From contig JACPGT010000005.1 of assembly GCA_016188965.1 (NCBI GenBank), positions 1 through 64,000 of the forward strand: 64,000 nucleotides of DNA. Reading direction: 5' to 3'. A program made the translations under genes and the position numbers. The notes below the pieces were generated by a model that was not told the origin of the DNA, ran no database searches, and saw only the letters and a program-made list of their open reading frames with translations. Of the stretch, positions 48,976-58,812 are shown one piece after another (the first letter of the stretch is position 1; each line of letters begins with the position of its first letter). The DNA is from Microcaldota archaeon (GTDB lineage Archaea; Micrarchaeota; Micrarchaeia; Norongarragalinales; Norongarragalinaceae).

Positions 48976-49329
48976 TTAGCGCTTGGCGGCGGCCTTGGGC
49001 GCGGAAGCCGGGGGAAACGCCATGCTCAACAACAACGGGATAAGGGCGGCCAACACCAAGAAAGCCTCGTTCGGCGTGTCGTAGGCAACCATCAAGAAAA
49101 GCAGTACCAGCAGGCCGGCAAGCCCAAGTTCAGCCAAGGGCTGCGGGTCCTTCAAAGCGGTTTTATACGTCTTGAAGTCGCGCGTATAAGCGGTGCGGCG
49201 CCAAGCGAGCAGGCCATAGAGGGCGAAGAAGCCGACGATGGCGAACGCCAGGCCGGGAGTCGCGTAGAACATGATGGCCAAAAAAGGAATCGTCCAGGCC
49301 AGGAACCAGAACCACCAGCGTTTCTTCAT
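48976..49329 (-). CDS. Small multi-TM membrane protein
   Basis: 117 aa, hydrophobic segments. Confidence 0.6.
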   Translation of the reverse strand: MKKRWWFWFLAWTIPFLAIMFYATPGLAFAIVGFFALYGLLAWRRTAYTRDFKTYKTALKDPQPLAELGLAGLLVLLFLMVAYDTPNEAFLVLAALIPLLLSMAFPPASAPKAAAKR

Positions 49330-49341
49330 GGAAAGTCACCG

Positions 49342-50085
49342 TCAGCCGTACATCGGATTCTGTTCGAACTTCTTGTAATCGGCGTGCAAGTCTTTCATCT
49401 TCTCCATGCTTTCGCGCACGCGCGTCTCGACGGCGTCGCCTTGCTTGAGGAGGTCCTTCGTGTCCAGAGGCAGCTTGAGCATGACGGCCAATTTTTCCAG
49501 CAGGCGGGCCGATGCGCGCGGATCCAAAGGGGCGGCGCTCTGCACCAGGAGGTTGGCCGCGTCGACGTTGCGGGCCGCGCATTCGGCGATGAGCACGCCG
49601 GAGACGCCTTGGGTCGCGCCTTCGCGGATGAGTTCCACGCCGTTTCGCTTTAACTGCGCCGACATGCGGTCCGTCGAGGCGACGCCGTAAATCGTGTCGT
49701 TCGGTTCGGGCTGGGCGATGGCCGCCAGGCTGTACAGCGCCGAGGCCTTCTTGGCTTTGGCCAAGTCCAGGATGGCATTGGACAGGCCGTACACCGTCTC
49801 GGCGGGAATGACGAATTCGGAGAACAGAACGAGGAGGTTGTGCTTGCGCGACGCGTAGATGCGCGCGGGTGATACGGGCTTGTAATCGTGGATGGCGGAG
49901 ATGGGTGGGAAATGGGGCGAGTGCATGGAGCCGACCAGTTCCATCTTGAGCTTCTCGGCCAAGTAGGACGCGCAGATGTTGCCCACCATGCCGATGCCGG
50001 GGAAGCCTTCGATGATGACGGGTTTTTTCAGAGGGATTTTCTTGGTTTCACGGATGACGACGTGCATATGGGGAAAGACCTCCAC
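49342..50085 (-). CDS. PAC2-family (proteasome assembly chaperone-like) protein
   Basis: PVIIEGFPGIGMVGNICASYL; EFVIPAETVYGLSNAIL. Confidence 0.85.
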   Translation of the reverse strand: MEVFPHMHVVIRETKKIPLKKPVIIEGFPGIGMVGNICASYLAEKLKMELVGSMHSPHFPPISAIHDYKPVSPARIYASRKHNLLVLFSEFVIPAETVYGLSNAILDLAKAKKASALYSLAAIAQPEPNDTIYGVASTDRMSAQLKRNGVELIREGATQGVSGVLIAECAARNVDAANLLVQSAAPLDPRASARLLEKLAVMLKLPLDTKDLLKQGDAVETRVRESMEKMKDLHADYKKFEQNPMYG

Positions 50086-50162
50086 AATGGTCGAGCTAAG
50101 AACGCAACGCGTCTTTTTATAGCAATCCGCGGCCCGCCGCCCGACCCGCCGTCACGGCGGAA

Positions 50163-50858
50163 TCAGGCGCCCCAGGACCGCACGGTATGGAAGACCAAAA
50201 GGCCGCATAGGGCCAAGGAAGCGGCACGCGAAGGCAGGGCAGAGCGGTCGGACTGGACGGTGGCGATGAAGGCGGCGGACAGGACGCCGAAACTGGCCAA
50301 GTAGAATTGGAGGCCCCAGAAAACCGACGTGCCATAGGCGGAGGACGCCGCATCCGTGCGGGCGGAAAGCAGACCTAGCAAGGCAGGCACCAGAAGCACG
50401 CCGGCATACAGCGTATACTTCTGCAGAGCAAATGCCTCGCGACGCTGCGCTTGCAGCCGCTGCAGATGGTAAGCTTCTTCCGCGACTTTCCGAAAAACGT
50501 CGGACAGATCCACTCCGCTTCTGTACGCCGCTTGCAGCAACTGCACGACGCGGTCCAGCAGCCGGCTGCCGCTTTGCAGCCGCATGCGCTGCAACGCCTT
50601 CGGGAACGGAACGCCGCTACGTACTTGTCGCACACAGGTGGCGAACGCCGAGCGCAACGGTTCGGGCGAACAGGCAGCCACGTCGGACAGGATGGTTTCC
50701 AGCGGGACGCCGGGCTCGTACGCGGCCATGGAAAAAAGCGCGGCCGGCAGGTCCGCTTCCAGCTTGCGGATGCGGGATGCACGCCGCCACGACCACAGGG
50801 CGCGCGCCGTCAACACCAGAAGCACGGCCAAGAACGGCAGGAATTCCAACGCAATCAT
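50163..50858 (-). CDS. Type II secretion F (TadC/FlaJ-like) membrane protein
   Basis: LPAALFSMAAYEPGVPLETIL...SGVPFPKALQRM; next to second F protein and E ATPase. Confidence 0.75.
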   Translation of the reverse strand: MIALEFLPFLAVLLVLTARALWSWRRASRIRKLEADLPAALFSMAAYEPGVPLETILSDVAACSPEPLRSAFATCVRQVRSGVPFPKALQRMRLQSGSRLLDRVVQLLQAAYRSGVDLSDVFRKVAEEAYHLQRLQAQRREAFALQKYTLYAGVLLVPALLGLLSARTDAASSAYGTSVFWGLQFYLASFGVLSAAFIATVQSDRSALPSRAASLALCGLLVFHTVRSWGA

Positions 50859-51607
50859 GCGTCATCCTCCGGAGCATCCAACAAAACGTGCATCAGAAGG
50901 ACGCCGATGAGCAGCGGAAAGCCGACGGCCAGCATCCAAAACGGCAGGGCGGGCGGGAACGTAAAATCCAGGAACGATGCGCCGATGAGCACGTACGCGG
51001 AGAGCAACAAAGGCAGAAGCGACCCGAGGGCTTCGAACCACACGCTGGCGAACGACGTGCGGCTGGCGAACCGCTGCAGGGCCGCGGATTGCAGGTGCGA
51101 AAACTCATCCGCCAGCGCCGCAAGGGCCGACGCGTCGCCGTGGCGGTAACAGAACGCCAACTGCATGGCTGCTTTGCGCACGGGCACGGAAGGCGACGCG
51201 CCGAAGCGCCGCAAGGCTGAAAGCGGAGGCACGCCGCATTGGACGTCGTGCGCCAGGCGAGCCAGCGCGGGGTGGGGTCGTTGAGCCTGGAGGCAGGCGC
51301 CGCAAAGCGCCGGCTCGAACGGCTCGAACGCTAACCGGACCGAAAGCAGACGCAACGCCGAGCCTAGCTGGCTTTCAAGTCGACACACCTGTCGGCGGGA
51401 CAAGGCGCCAGGAAGCAGGAAGCACGGCACCGACACGGCCAGCGCGACGACGGCGAAACATGCACCCGCGTCAAGGCCTGCTTGCGAGCCGATGAGCGCC
51501 GCGGCGCCGGCGGATGCGCCGACCGCGGCAAGGCAAGCGCCGGCGTAAGCCGGCCATCCGTGCGGCCAGCCAGCGGCCTCCAAGACCGACGAAAAGCTCA
51601 CCGCCAT
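50855..51607 (-). CDS. Type II secretion F-like membrane protein, second subunit
   Basis: ESQLGSALRLLSVRLAFEPFEPAL; overlapping neighbours. Confidence 0.7.
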   Translation of the reverse strand: MAVSFSSVLEAAGWPHGWPAYAGACLAAVGASAGAAALIGSQAGLDAGACFAVVALAVSVPCFLLPGALSRRQVCRLESQLGSALRLLSVRLAFEPFEPALCGACLQAQRPHPALARLAHDVQCGVPPLSALRRFGASPSVPVRKAAMQLAFCYRHGDASALAALADEFSHLQSAALQRFASRTSFASVWFEALGSLLPLLLSAYVLIGASFLDFTFPPALPFWMLAVGFPLLIGVLLMHVLLDAPEDDA

Positions 51608-52842
51608 TCCTCCGCCGCCACCGCGACCTTGCGGGAAAGCGCGTCAGCAGTCAGGCCATGGCTGCGCCGCATCCTGGCAAAGGCGCGGGTATGGCAGAAG
51701 TCGGCGGACAGCTTGCCCCGCGCGTCCAGAACGGGCACAGCATGGCCTTGGTGCACGGCGCACAACTCCATTAGGGCCCGCCGCTCGAAGCCGTCTGGCA
51801 GGACGGTGTACCGCTTCAGCACCGTGATCAGCTGCAGCGCGTCCAAGTCGGCAGGACGCACGCCCATGAACTGTAAGCGGGATAAAGCGTCGGCGGCCGA
51901 GTCAGCGTGGAACGTAGCAAAGGCGCCTTTGGCCTGTCCGGACAGCAGGACGTCGAAGAGTCCGGCCGCCTCGGCGGCGGTGCGCACTTCGCCCACGACG
52001 ATGCGGTCGGGCCGCATGCGCAGCGTATCGACCAGCAACGAAGACAGGGGCGTCTCGCCGCAGAGCAAGCGGACTTGGTGGGAATGCGGCCAGCGCAGTT
52101 CCGGCGCATCTTCCAATAGGACGATGCGTTCGTGTTTCGGAATGAGTCCGGACAAGGCGTTCAGAAGCGTCGTCTTGCCCGAGCCGGTGTTGCCCGCCAC
52201 CAGCAGCGAACAATCCGCCGGCAGCGCCCACTGAAAAAACGCGGCCGCCTCCGGGGAAAGAAAACCGCCGGCGACCAGCTCCCGCAGGTTATAGGGTTCC
52301 TTTCGGAACTTGCGGAGGCTGATCTGGATGCCGGAAAGCGCGACGGGCGCGATGCAGGCATGCAGCCGCGAGCCGTCCGGCAGGACGGCGGAGAGGCGGG
52401 GTTGGCGGGCGGTGAGGCGTCGGCCCAACGGTTGCGCCATGCGGTTGACGCATTGGATGGCGAAGTCCAGGTCGGTCAACGCCGCGTTGGTGGACTGCCA
52501 TCCCACCGTACGGTCATAGACGTAGATGGGCACGTCCAGGCCCGTGACGGCGATTTCTTCCAATTGATCGTCCTGCAGGAGGTAAGATAGGACGCCGAAG
52601 CCTTCAAGATTGGCCAAGGCAAGCTCGCATAACGGCTCGGCCCACGCTGCGTCGTACCGGATTCGCCGCGACTGACAGAGTTGCTGCATCAAGTCGCGCA
52701 CGGCATCGGCAACGGACTGACCCGTCGCAGGCCCGCAATACGCGTCCAGCACGGCGTCCAACGCCTCGGCCTGCCGCCCTTGCGGCAGGTTCCACGAGAT
52801 GCGGTACTGGCCATCATCGCGCAAGGTCCAGCCAAGCCCCAT
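51598..52842 (-). CDS. Type II/IV secretion ATPase (VirB11/TadA/FlaI-like)
   Basis: LLVAGNTGSGKTTLLNALSGLIP, LLEDAPELRWPHSHQVRLLC, MRPDRIVVGEVR. Confidence 0.9.
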   Translation of the reverse strand: MGLGWTLRDDGQYRISWNLPQGRQAEALDAVLDAYCGPATGQSVADAVRDLMQQLCQSRRIRYDAAWAEPLCELALANLEGFGVLSYLLQDDQLEEIAVTGLDVPIYVYDRTVGWQSTNAALTDLDFAIQCVNRMAQPLGRRLTARQPRLSAVLPDGSRLHACIAPVALSGIQISLRKFRKEPYNLRELVAGGFLSPEAAAFFQWALPADCSLLVAGNTGSGKTTLLNALSGLIPKHERIVLLEDAPELRWPHSHQVRLLCGETPLSSLLVDTLRMRPDRIVVGEVRTAAEAAGLFDVLLSGQAKGAFATFHADSAADALSRLQFMGVRPADLDALQLITVLKRYTVLPDGFERRALMELCAVHQGHAVPVLDARGKLSADFCHTRAFARMRRSHGLTADALSRKVAVAAEEWR

Positions 52843-53179
52843 GAACGTCCACTCCGATGGCTTGGCCTTCCTTCAAGCCGGATCCGAATCCCGGCGGGCC
52901 CTCGATGAGGTACAGCGCTTCGCGGCGGGGTTGGATCCATAAGCGGGTGGAGCGTACGGCGAACACGTCGATGACTTTGCAGTCGGCATCGAGGAAAACC
53001 GCGTCGAAAGGAGGGCAAAACATGGAATGGATGGCGAAGATGCGCGGCTGCGGCAGCACGAACAGAAGCGGCGTCGTGAATCTTCCGGAAAACATCAGGC
53101 CCCGCATCTGCTCAAAGAAAGTCCGGAGAACGATGCAGGGGATACGGGGCATTAGAAAAAACCGGTCGTTTGAACGCAT
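52814..53179 (-). CDS. DUF192-family protein
   Basis: QMRGLMFSGRF...FAIHSMFCPPFDAVFLDADCKVIDV; overlaps secretion ATPase start. Confidence 0.75.
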   Translation of the reverse strand: MRSNDRFFLMPRIPCIVLRTFFEQMRGLMFSGRFTTPLLFVLPQPRIFAIHSMFCPPFDAVFLDADCKVIDVFAVRSTRLWIQPRREALYLIEGPPGFGSGLKEGQAIGVDVHGAWLDLAR

Positions 53180-53283
53180 TGGTTTTCGGCGAGGGGAGGA
53201 ATTAAACGTGACGGGCGAAAAAAAATCAACTGCCGCGGGCGTTGCCACAAGGTTAAAAGCCAACGGAAACCTTGAATTTTGTC

Positions 53284-53973
53284 ATGACGTTTCCGGGCTC
53301 AATCGCCATCATTCCCGACGGAAACCGTCGTTTCGCCGAAACGCGCGGATTGGCGTTGGAACAAGCGTACCTGCAGGGGTTTTCCAAGGCCGAGCACGTC
53401 ATGGACTGGCTTTCGCACACGCCCGTGGCCTCGGTCAAGCTTTGGGCACTTTCGTTGGAGAACTTCCAGAAGCGAAGCTCGCTTGAGCTGTCCATCCTGT
53501 TCGAATTGATGAAACGCCAGTTGCACGCGAGCCTCAAGGACCAGCGATTCGACGGCCGCGATTTTTCCGTCCGGTTCATCGGCCGGACCGACCGGCTGCC
53601 GGACGAGGTGCAGCGGCTCATGGGCGAGCTGTCCGACCGCACCAAAGGCGCACCGCGCGAGTTGTGCGTGGCCATGGCGTACAGCGGCCAAGCCGAATTA
53701 GCGCAGGCGGCACAAGCCGCGGCGGAAGACTACAAGGCCGGCAAAATCGAGCGCATCGACGAGACCGTATTTTCCAATTACCTCTACGCCAAGGAACCGG
53801 TGGACTTAGTCATCCGCACCGGCGGCGTGCAACGGCTCTCCGGCTTTTTGCCGTGGCAGAACGCGTACGCCGAGGTCTACTTCTCGCAAAAGATGTGGCC
53901 CGAATTCAGCAAAGCCGACATGGATGCCGCGCTGGACTTCTACGCCAAGACCGAACGGCGATTCGGAAAATAA
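53284..53973 (+). CDS. uppS: cis-prenyltransferase (UppS family)
   Basis: IAIIPDGNRRFAETRGL; DLVIRTGGVQRLSGFLPWQNAYAEVYF. Confidence 0.9.
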   Translation: MTFPGSIAIIPDGNRRFAETRGLALEQAYLQGFSKAEHVMDWLSHTPVASVKLWALSLENFQKRSSLELSILFELMKRQLHASLKDQRFDGRDFSVRFIGRTDRLPDEVQRLMGELSDRTKGAPRELCVAMAYSGQAELAQAAQAAAEDYKAGKIERIDETVFSNYLYAKEPVDLVIRTGGVQRLSGFLPWQNAYAEVYFSQKMWPEFSKADMDAALDFYAKTERRFGK

Positions 53974-53982
53974 GCATGCCTT

Positions 53983-54993
53983 ATGGCACGTGCACACCAC
54001 CGTTTCTTCGAGCGGCTGGGCGTACCTTTGCACGGGCACTTTTCCGAATCAGTGCGAGCAAGCATACGATCAGGAATAGAGTCCGAAAGACTGAAACCAA
54101 AGGAAGCCAAACAGTTCTTCGCAACGTACAAAGGATATTGGGATAAAGCCCGCCGCAGGGGCGCAGACAAAGCGGAACTCGTGAAAAAAGTCCATGGGTT
54201 GGAAGCGGAAGCAGGCGAACATCCACGCCAACTGCTTCAGCGGCTGACGGGAAGACTGTGGTACGCCTTTGACTCGGGTTTGCCGACTAAAAAACCGGCG
54301 AACACCAAGCCGGCCCGGGTCCAGGAAAAAAAGAAAACGGCACCCGTAAAGCCCGCCAGCACGCCGCGGCGAACGCAGGGAGAAGTCATCGGGGTCAACC
54401 ACGTATGGAACAGCAGTCACCGAGCATACGCGGAAAACCGCATCCGGGCGCTGCCTCCGGGTTCAAAAGTCGCATTGGAATTGACGCCCATCCATTCCCG
54501 CGTGGACCGGATCATCCAGGACTTAAATGACAAGCATTTCTTTCTCCACTTGCAGCGCGTCTGCCACGAGTTAGGCCATACGGTAGTGCCACTGGACGAT
54601 GATCAATTGCAAGAACAGCAAGGTTTCCACTTAAATAAAATGAACGCGATGATTCGGGATACGCTTTTCCTGCGCAGGCGTTTCAATCGTGAAGAGGCAA
54701 CCGCGCGCAGTGTTCATAGCGAACGGGTGGCCGCGCTCCGAAGCAAGCATATGCTTCAAACCCTTCTTCGGGAGAGGCCAGCGCTGACCATCGTGGGAGC
54801 GCAGCATGCGGAAGACTTTCAACGAGCAGGCCATGCCGCAACCTTCCATTTTCCCGAGGAGAATGGTTTTCTGATGGGGATAGCCACCCGGCTCCTTTCG
54901 TTTTTTGAACGTCGATTTCCCAATAAACCGGAAGTGCGGATGGCACGCGAAGAGATCATCCAGGAAATGAAAAAACTGGTGCGACGAAAATAA
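53983..54993 (+). CDS. Hypothetical protein, C-terminal half possibly TraB-like
   Basis: GEVIGVNHVWNSSHRAYAENRIRALPPGSKVALELTP...ALTIVGAQHAEDF. Confidence 0.6.
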   Translation: MARAHHRFFERLGVPLHGHFSESVRASIRSGIESERLKPKEAKQFFATYKGYWDKARRRGADKAELVKKVHGLEAEAGEHPRQLLQRLTGRLWYAFDSGLPTKKPANTKPARVQEKKKTAPVKPASTPRRTQGEVIGVNHVWNSSHRAYAENRIRALPPGSKVALELTPIHSRVDRIIQDLNDKHFFLHLQRVCHELGHTVVPLDDDQLQEQQGFHLNKMNAMIRDTLFLRRRFNREEATARSVHSERVAALRSKHMLQTLLRERPALTIVGAQHAEDFQRAGHAATFHFPEENGFLMGIATRLLSFFERRFPNKPEVRMAREEIIQEMKKLVRRK

Positions 54994-55026
54994 TCGTCGA
55001 ACACGCATCCGGTCGCTAGAGTATAC

Positions 55027-55134
55027 TTAGTGCGTGCCCAGCAGCCAGAAGAGCGCGAACAGAACGGCCAGGACGATGCCGAAGTCCGCCGCGCGGAACG
55101 CCGGATGCTCCCAAAACGATTTTTTTCCCGCCAT
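55027..55134 (-). CDS. Possible single-TM microprotein (35 aa)
   Basis: MAGKKSFWEHPAFRAADFGIVLAVLFALFWLLGTH. Confidence 0.35.
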   Translation of the reverse strand: MAGKKSFWEHPAFRAADFGIVLAVLFALFWLLGTH

Positions 55135-55264
55135 GTGCCCGCGACCCGTGCGGCCCAATGAGGGAAAAGGGGAAAATAAAGGATGCGGCAAACCGCATGC
55201 GGGGATGGGCACGCGATTCAGACGAGATTCCGGATAGCGGCACGACGGTTATCGATGGCTCGCG

Positions 55265-55747
55265 TCAAGTTTGGTCAGCATGCAATTGGGCGATTCGTTC
55301 CCGCTCCAAACCATGAAGCAGCTCCTGGGCGTGGCCCACCACATCCCGGATGCGGTAATGCGCCTGGACAATGCGGCCGTTGCGGATGACGAACGTCGAG
55401 CGCACGACACCCGCGCCATTGTTCTCGCCGGACTTCCACGCGCCGTAGGCCCGGGCCACTTCACAATCCGGATCGCTCAACAAAGGGTACGGCGCCTGAT
55501 GCATCTCGCAGAATTTCTTGTGGCTTGCTGAATCATCCGGACTCACGCCGAAAATCTCAAACCCGTTGCGCCGGAAGTAGAAGTACTCATCCGTGAATTC
55601 CTCCAGCTGCGTCGTGCAGTCCGGCGTGAAGTCCTTCGGATAAAAATACAGCACGAAGCCTTCTTGTTCGGCCGAGGAACGCATCCGGCCGTCGCCATCC
55701 TTCAGACGGAACGGCGGGGCACGGTCTCCTTCTTTGAGAACCACCAT
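55265..55747 (-). CDS. Peroxiredoxin (BCP/AhpC-TSA family)
   Basis: FVLYFYPKDFTPDCTTQLEEFTDEY; VVRSTFVIRNGRIV. Confidence 0.88.
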   Translation of the reverse strand: MVVLKEGDRAPPFRLKDGDGRMRSSAEQEGFVLYFYPKDFTPDCTTQLEEFTDEYFYFRRNGFEIFGVSPDDSASHKKFCEMHQAPYPLLSDPDCEVARAYGAWKSGENNGAGVVRSTFVIRNGRIVQAHYRIRDVVGHAQELLHGLERERIAQLHADQT

Positions 55748-56073
55748 ACTGATTCCACCTCTGAAACCAACGCCCCCGACGATGCACAGGCCCGAGAAGA
55801 ACGGCCCGTCTTATTAGCGTACACGCCTTGCTTTTTTAGAATACCGGATTGACGAGCAACAAAACCGAGATGGCCATGACGGCCAGCAACAGGGCATCCA
55901 CGCTCTCAAAACCCGGATAGTTCCACAACGGCAACTCCATCTCCAATTCCCCTCACAAGCCTGAGCGGACGCCCCGGCCGTCTATGCAAAACGTGACGAA
56001 AATCGCGGATTCATTTAAAAAACGTTCCGGACAAAAACCAACGGATTTAAACATATTATGCCCAAATTTGGAC

Positions 56074-56736
56074 ATGAAAGCAAGAACGCGGAAAACATCC
56101 GCACGGCCTGTGAAAAATCAAAGCGTGTCCAGAAAAGTGCAAACCGCATTGGAGGAAAAACCGTTCTTGCTGGAAGCCTTGGCACAAGGGTACGCCAACC
56201 TCTCGGAAGCCGCGCGGCAGATGCAGAAACAGACCGGAGGCAGTGCCGAAGCCGTGAGGGCGGCCATCAAGCGATACGCCGACTCGAAAATGCAAAAGCA
56301 ACGGCTGGAAGAAAGGCAGGTGTTGGGCCTGCTGCGCAGAAGCACGTTGACGTTGTCCAGCAAGATCGGCATGATGGTCATCCAGCGCACGCCGGTGACG
56401 GAGGCCAAAGCCGCACATTTGCTGGTCAAGGCACGCGCATGGGCGAAAGGGCCGTCCGGCATGAGCCTGGCCGTGGATGACGAGCATTGGGATGAGTTGA
56501 ACCATCTATTCGGTCCGGCTGAAATCATCGCATCGTACCGCGACTTGGTGGCGTTGACATTGGTCTCGCCGCCCGGCATCGTCAGCAGTCCGGGCTTCGT
56601 GGCCATCGTGACGTCGCGGCTGGCGCGCGAAGGCGTCAATCTTCGGGAATTCTGGTCGGCGTACAACGACACCGTCATGCTGTTCGACAAAGCCGACGCC
56701 GTTAAAGCGTATAATCTTTTGTCAAACCTCACGTGA
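56074..56736 (+). CDS. ACT-domain-like regulatory protein (paralog of 16002..16739)
   Basis: ANLSEAARQMQKQTGGSAEAVRAAIKRY; internal ATG chosen. Confidence 0.6.
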   Translation: MKARTRKTSARPVKNQSVSRKVQTALEEKPFLLEALAQGYANLSEAARQMQKQTGGSAEAVRAAIKRYADSKMQKQRLEERQVLGLLRRSTLTLSSKIGMMVIQRTPVTEAKAAHLLVKARAWAKGPSGMSLAVDDEHWDELNHLFGPAEIIASYRDLVALTLVSPPGIVSSPGFVAIVTSRLAREGVNLREFWSAYNDTVMLFDKADAVKAYNLLSNLT

Positions 56737-56890
56737 AGAAGGAATCCGGAAAAACGTCACCACGCAATTCTTCACCGTGCAACGGCCACCCTAATTGATT
56801 CGCAGCGCTTTGATGGGAGGGAAGCCGGAGGCACGCGAAACTGGGGGCACAGCCTCCCCGCGGTTCCGGCGTAGAACGACACGATTACAG

Positions 56891-56974
56891 CAAGACCGGC
56901 AAATAAGACGACGAAATAGGCCGGTCTTGTTGTCTAGCAAACCAAGAAATCAGTCGGGAAACTTTCTTGGTTTG
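56891..56974. repeat. Two long hairpins: CAAGACCGGC/GCCGGTCTTG (10 bp) and CAAACCAAGAAA/TTTCTTGGTTTG (12 bp)
   Basis: Perfect inverted repeats 56891-56900/56920-56929 and 56938-56949/56963-56974. Confidence 0.7.
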
Positions 56975-56978
56975 ATAT

Positions 56979-57038
56979 ATGCTTTTCGACAAGAAAGACG
57001 GCGTAAAAGCATACAACGTCTTATCCAACCTTACATAA
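56979..57038 (+). pseudogene. 19-codon relic duplicate of the upstream gene's C-terminus
   Basis: MLFDKKDGVKAYNVLSNLT* vs VMLFDKADAVKAYNLLSNLT*. Confidence 0.75.
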
Positions 57039-57087
57039 AGCGGTGGAGGCGTAAGCAGTCAAACGACCACAATGGATGCACCTGTCG

Positions 57088-57630
57088 TCAAGCCGGATTC
57101 AGCGTGACGGATTCCAGAGGCACGTATTGCGGACCGAACGGCGTCAGCCGGCTTTCGTACAACGTCAAGCGGGCGGCGAGAAACGAGCCGAACGCAGTCC
57201 GTTCGTGCGTCTTGAGAAATGCCTCGACGCCGGGATGGTCCTTGACGGACTTGACGCGTGCCAGCGTCACGTGGGGATGGAACCGCTCGTCGCCTTTTCC
57301 GAGCTCTTGAGCCACTTGGACCTGCAAGCGTTCGATGTCGGCATGTCCTTGGGAAAAACCAGCCCAGATGACGCGGATGCGCTCCAAGTTGGGAAAACAG
57401 CCCAGGCCTCGGACATCGGCCTGGAAGGAGTCGGCGGAAAAAGAGGCTAAGGCATCCGCTTTGTTGCGGACGTCGTTGGCGGACAACTCACCGAAAAACG
57501 ACAGCGTCACGTGGAACTGGTCTGACGTCGGATAGTTCGCCAAGAGGCCCAACGATTTGATTTCACGTTGGATGGCGGCCAATGACTCGCCTATGGATGA
57601 AGGTAAGTCCAAAGCCAGGAAGCAGCGCAT
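57088..57630 (-). CDS. thpR: RNA 2',3'-cyclic phosphodiesterase (2H family)
   Basis: MRCFLALDLP; two HxT motifs (FHVTLSFFG, HPHVTLARV). Confidence 0.88.
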   Translation of the reverse strand: MRCFLALDLPSSIGESLAAIQREIKSLGLLANYPTSDQFHVTLSFFGELSANDVRNKADALASFSADSFQADVRGLGCFPNLERIRVIWAGFSQGHADIERLQVQVAQELGKGDERFHPHVTLARVKSVKDHPGVEAFLKTHERTAFGSFLAARLTLYESRLTPFGPQYVPLESVTLNPA

Positions 57631-57757
57631 GGAAAGAAGATAGCCGCGGTCGTTAAAACCATCATCCATCGAAACGGGCGCACGCACGGATCAATCCTGA
57701 AAGCGTCCAAAACCGCCTTCCGTGGCTTTTTTAAGCCGTCGCGACAATCTACCAACC

Positions 57758-58576
57758 ATGCGCCGCATGCCGTTGATAATGGCCCTGCTCTTGAGCGTCA
57801 GCCTCGTGTCGGCCGCCAACTGGACCGTCATCGACCCGGTGCAAAAGACGCTGGAAAATGGTCAAAGTCTGGATTTGGGCGTGGCCGGGCCCGGGCAGAA
57901 GATCGCCATCCTGTCCAACCGCGAAAGCGGCGAACTGTCCAAAAACGCGGCGAACCCATCCGAAGCGCTGTGGGACCGTGCCGTGGTCGAAAACCTCCCT
58001 GCGGGCTGGACGACGGAACCGTCCAAACTCTACGAAACCCCGTTCCAGACGTTCGTCACCATCTCGCCTGCGGCCGCGGACGGCGAATACGCATTTTCCA
58101 TCCTCACCGCTGACGAATACGACGGCTTGACGCCCGTGACGGTCAACGCCCGCGTGCGGGTCTCGCGCGACGTGTTGGCCGCGTCGCTATCGCAGGCGCG
58201 CGAGTCTTCCGGCGTCCTGCAACCGGCGTTTTTCTATCTCACGTTGTCCAACACCGGCTCGGCATCCGACATTTTCGAAGTCATCCCTCAAGGACTGCCG
58301 GCTAAATGGTCCGAACGCCGGCGCGTGTTTGTGCCGCACAACGCCGCCGTCACGCTATCCTACCCGGTCACGGCCACGGAAGGCGGTTCGTACCCGTTCT
58401 CGTTCAACGTCACGTCACTGTCCAGCCCCTTGATCCAACAACGCGTGGCCGCCCACCTGGACGCGCGCACATCCATCTGGAATGACGCCAAGGCCGCTTC
58501 GCACGGACTCGCATTGTTCCCGTTCATCTCCCAACCCCTCTATGCGTTGATTGGAGCCCTGTCAAACTGGCGGTGA
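57758..58576 (+). CDS. Secreted protein of unknown function
   Basis: Signal peptide, Ig-like region, C-terminal hydrophobic tail. Confidence 0.65.
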   Translation: MRRMPLIMALLLSVSLVSAANWTVIDPVQKTLENGQSLDLGVAGPGQKIAILSNRESGELSKNAANPSEALWDRAVVENLPAGWTTEPSKLYETPFQTFVTISPAAADGEYAFSILTADEYDGLTPVTVNARVRVSRDVLAASLSQARESSGVLQPAFFYLTLSNTGSASDIFEVIPQGLPAKWSERRRVFVPHNAAVTLSYPVTATEGGSYPFSFNVTSLSSPLIQQRVAAHLDARTSIWNDAKAASHGLALFPFISQPLYALIGALSNWR

Positions 58577-58812
58577 GAAGGAATCCATTCCCCGGCTAGG
58601 ATTGCATGACTCCTCGACTATTTTTTCAGGTTTCGTTCAAGGATTGCCATAGCCAAAGACTTGAAAAGGCGTCGCCGGCAGAAAGAACGAAGCAAACGCC
58701 TAAAACCTCCCGGTATGGAACCCCAAACGGCTGGATTTTTTTGGTGCATGCGCTTGGTGTTTGCGCGAAATCGCGATTGCCGGATCCGGTTTTACGGCTT
58801 GAGAAGTCCCCC

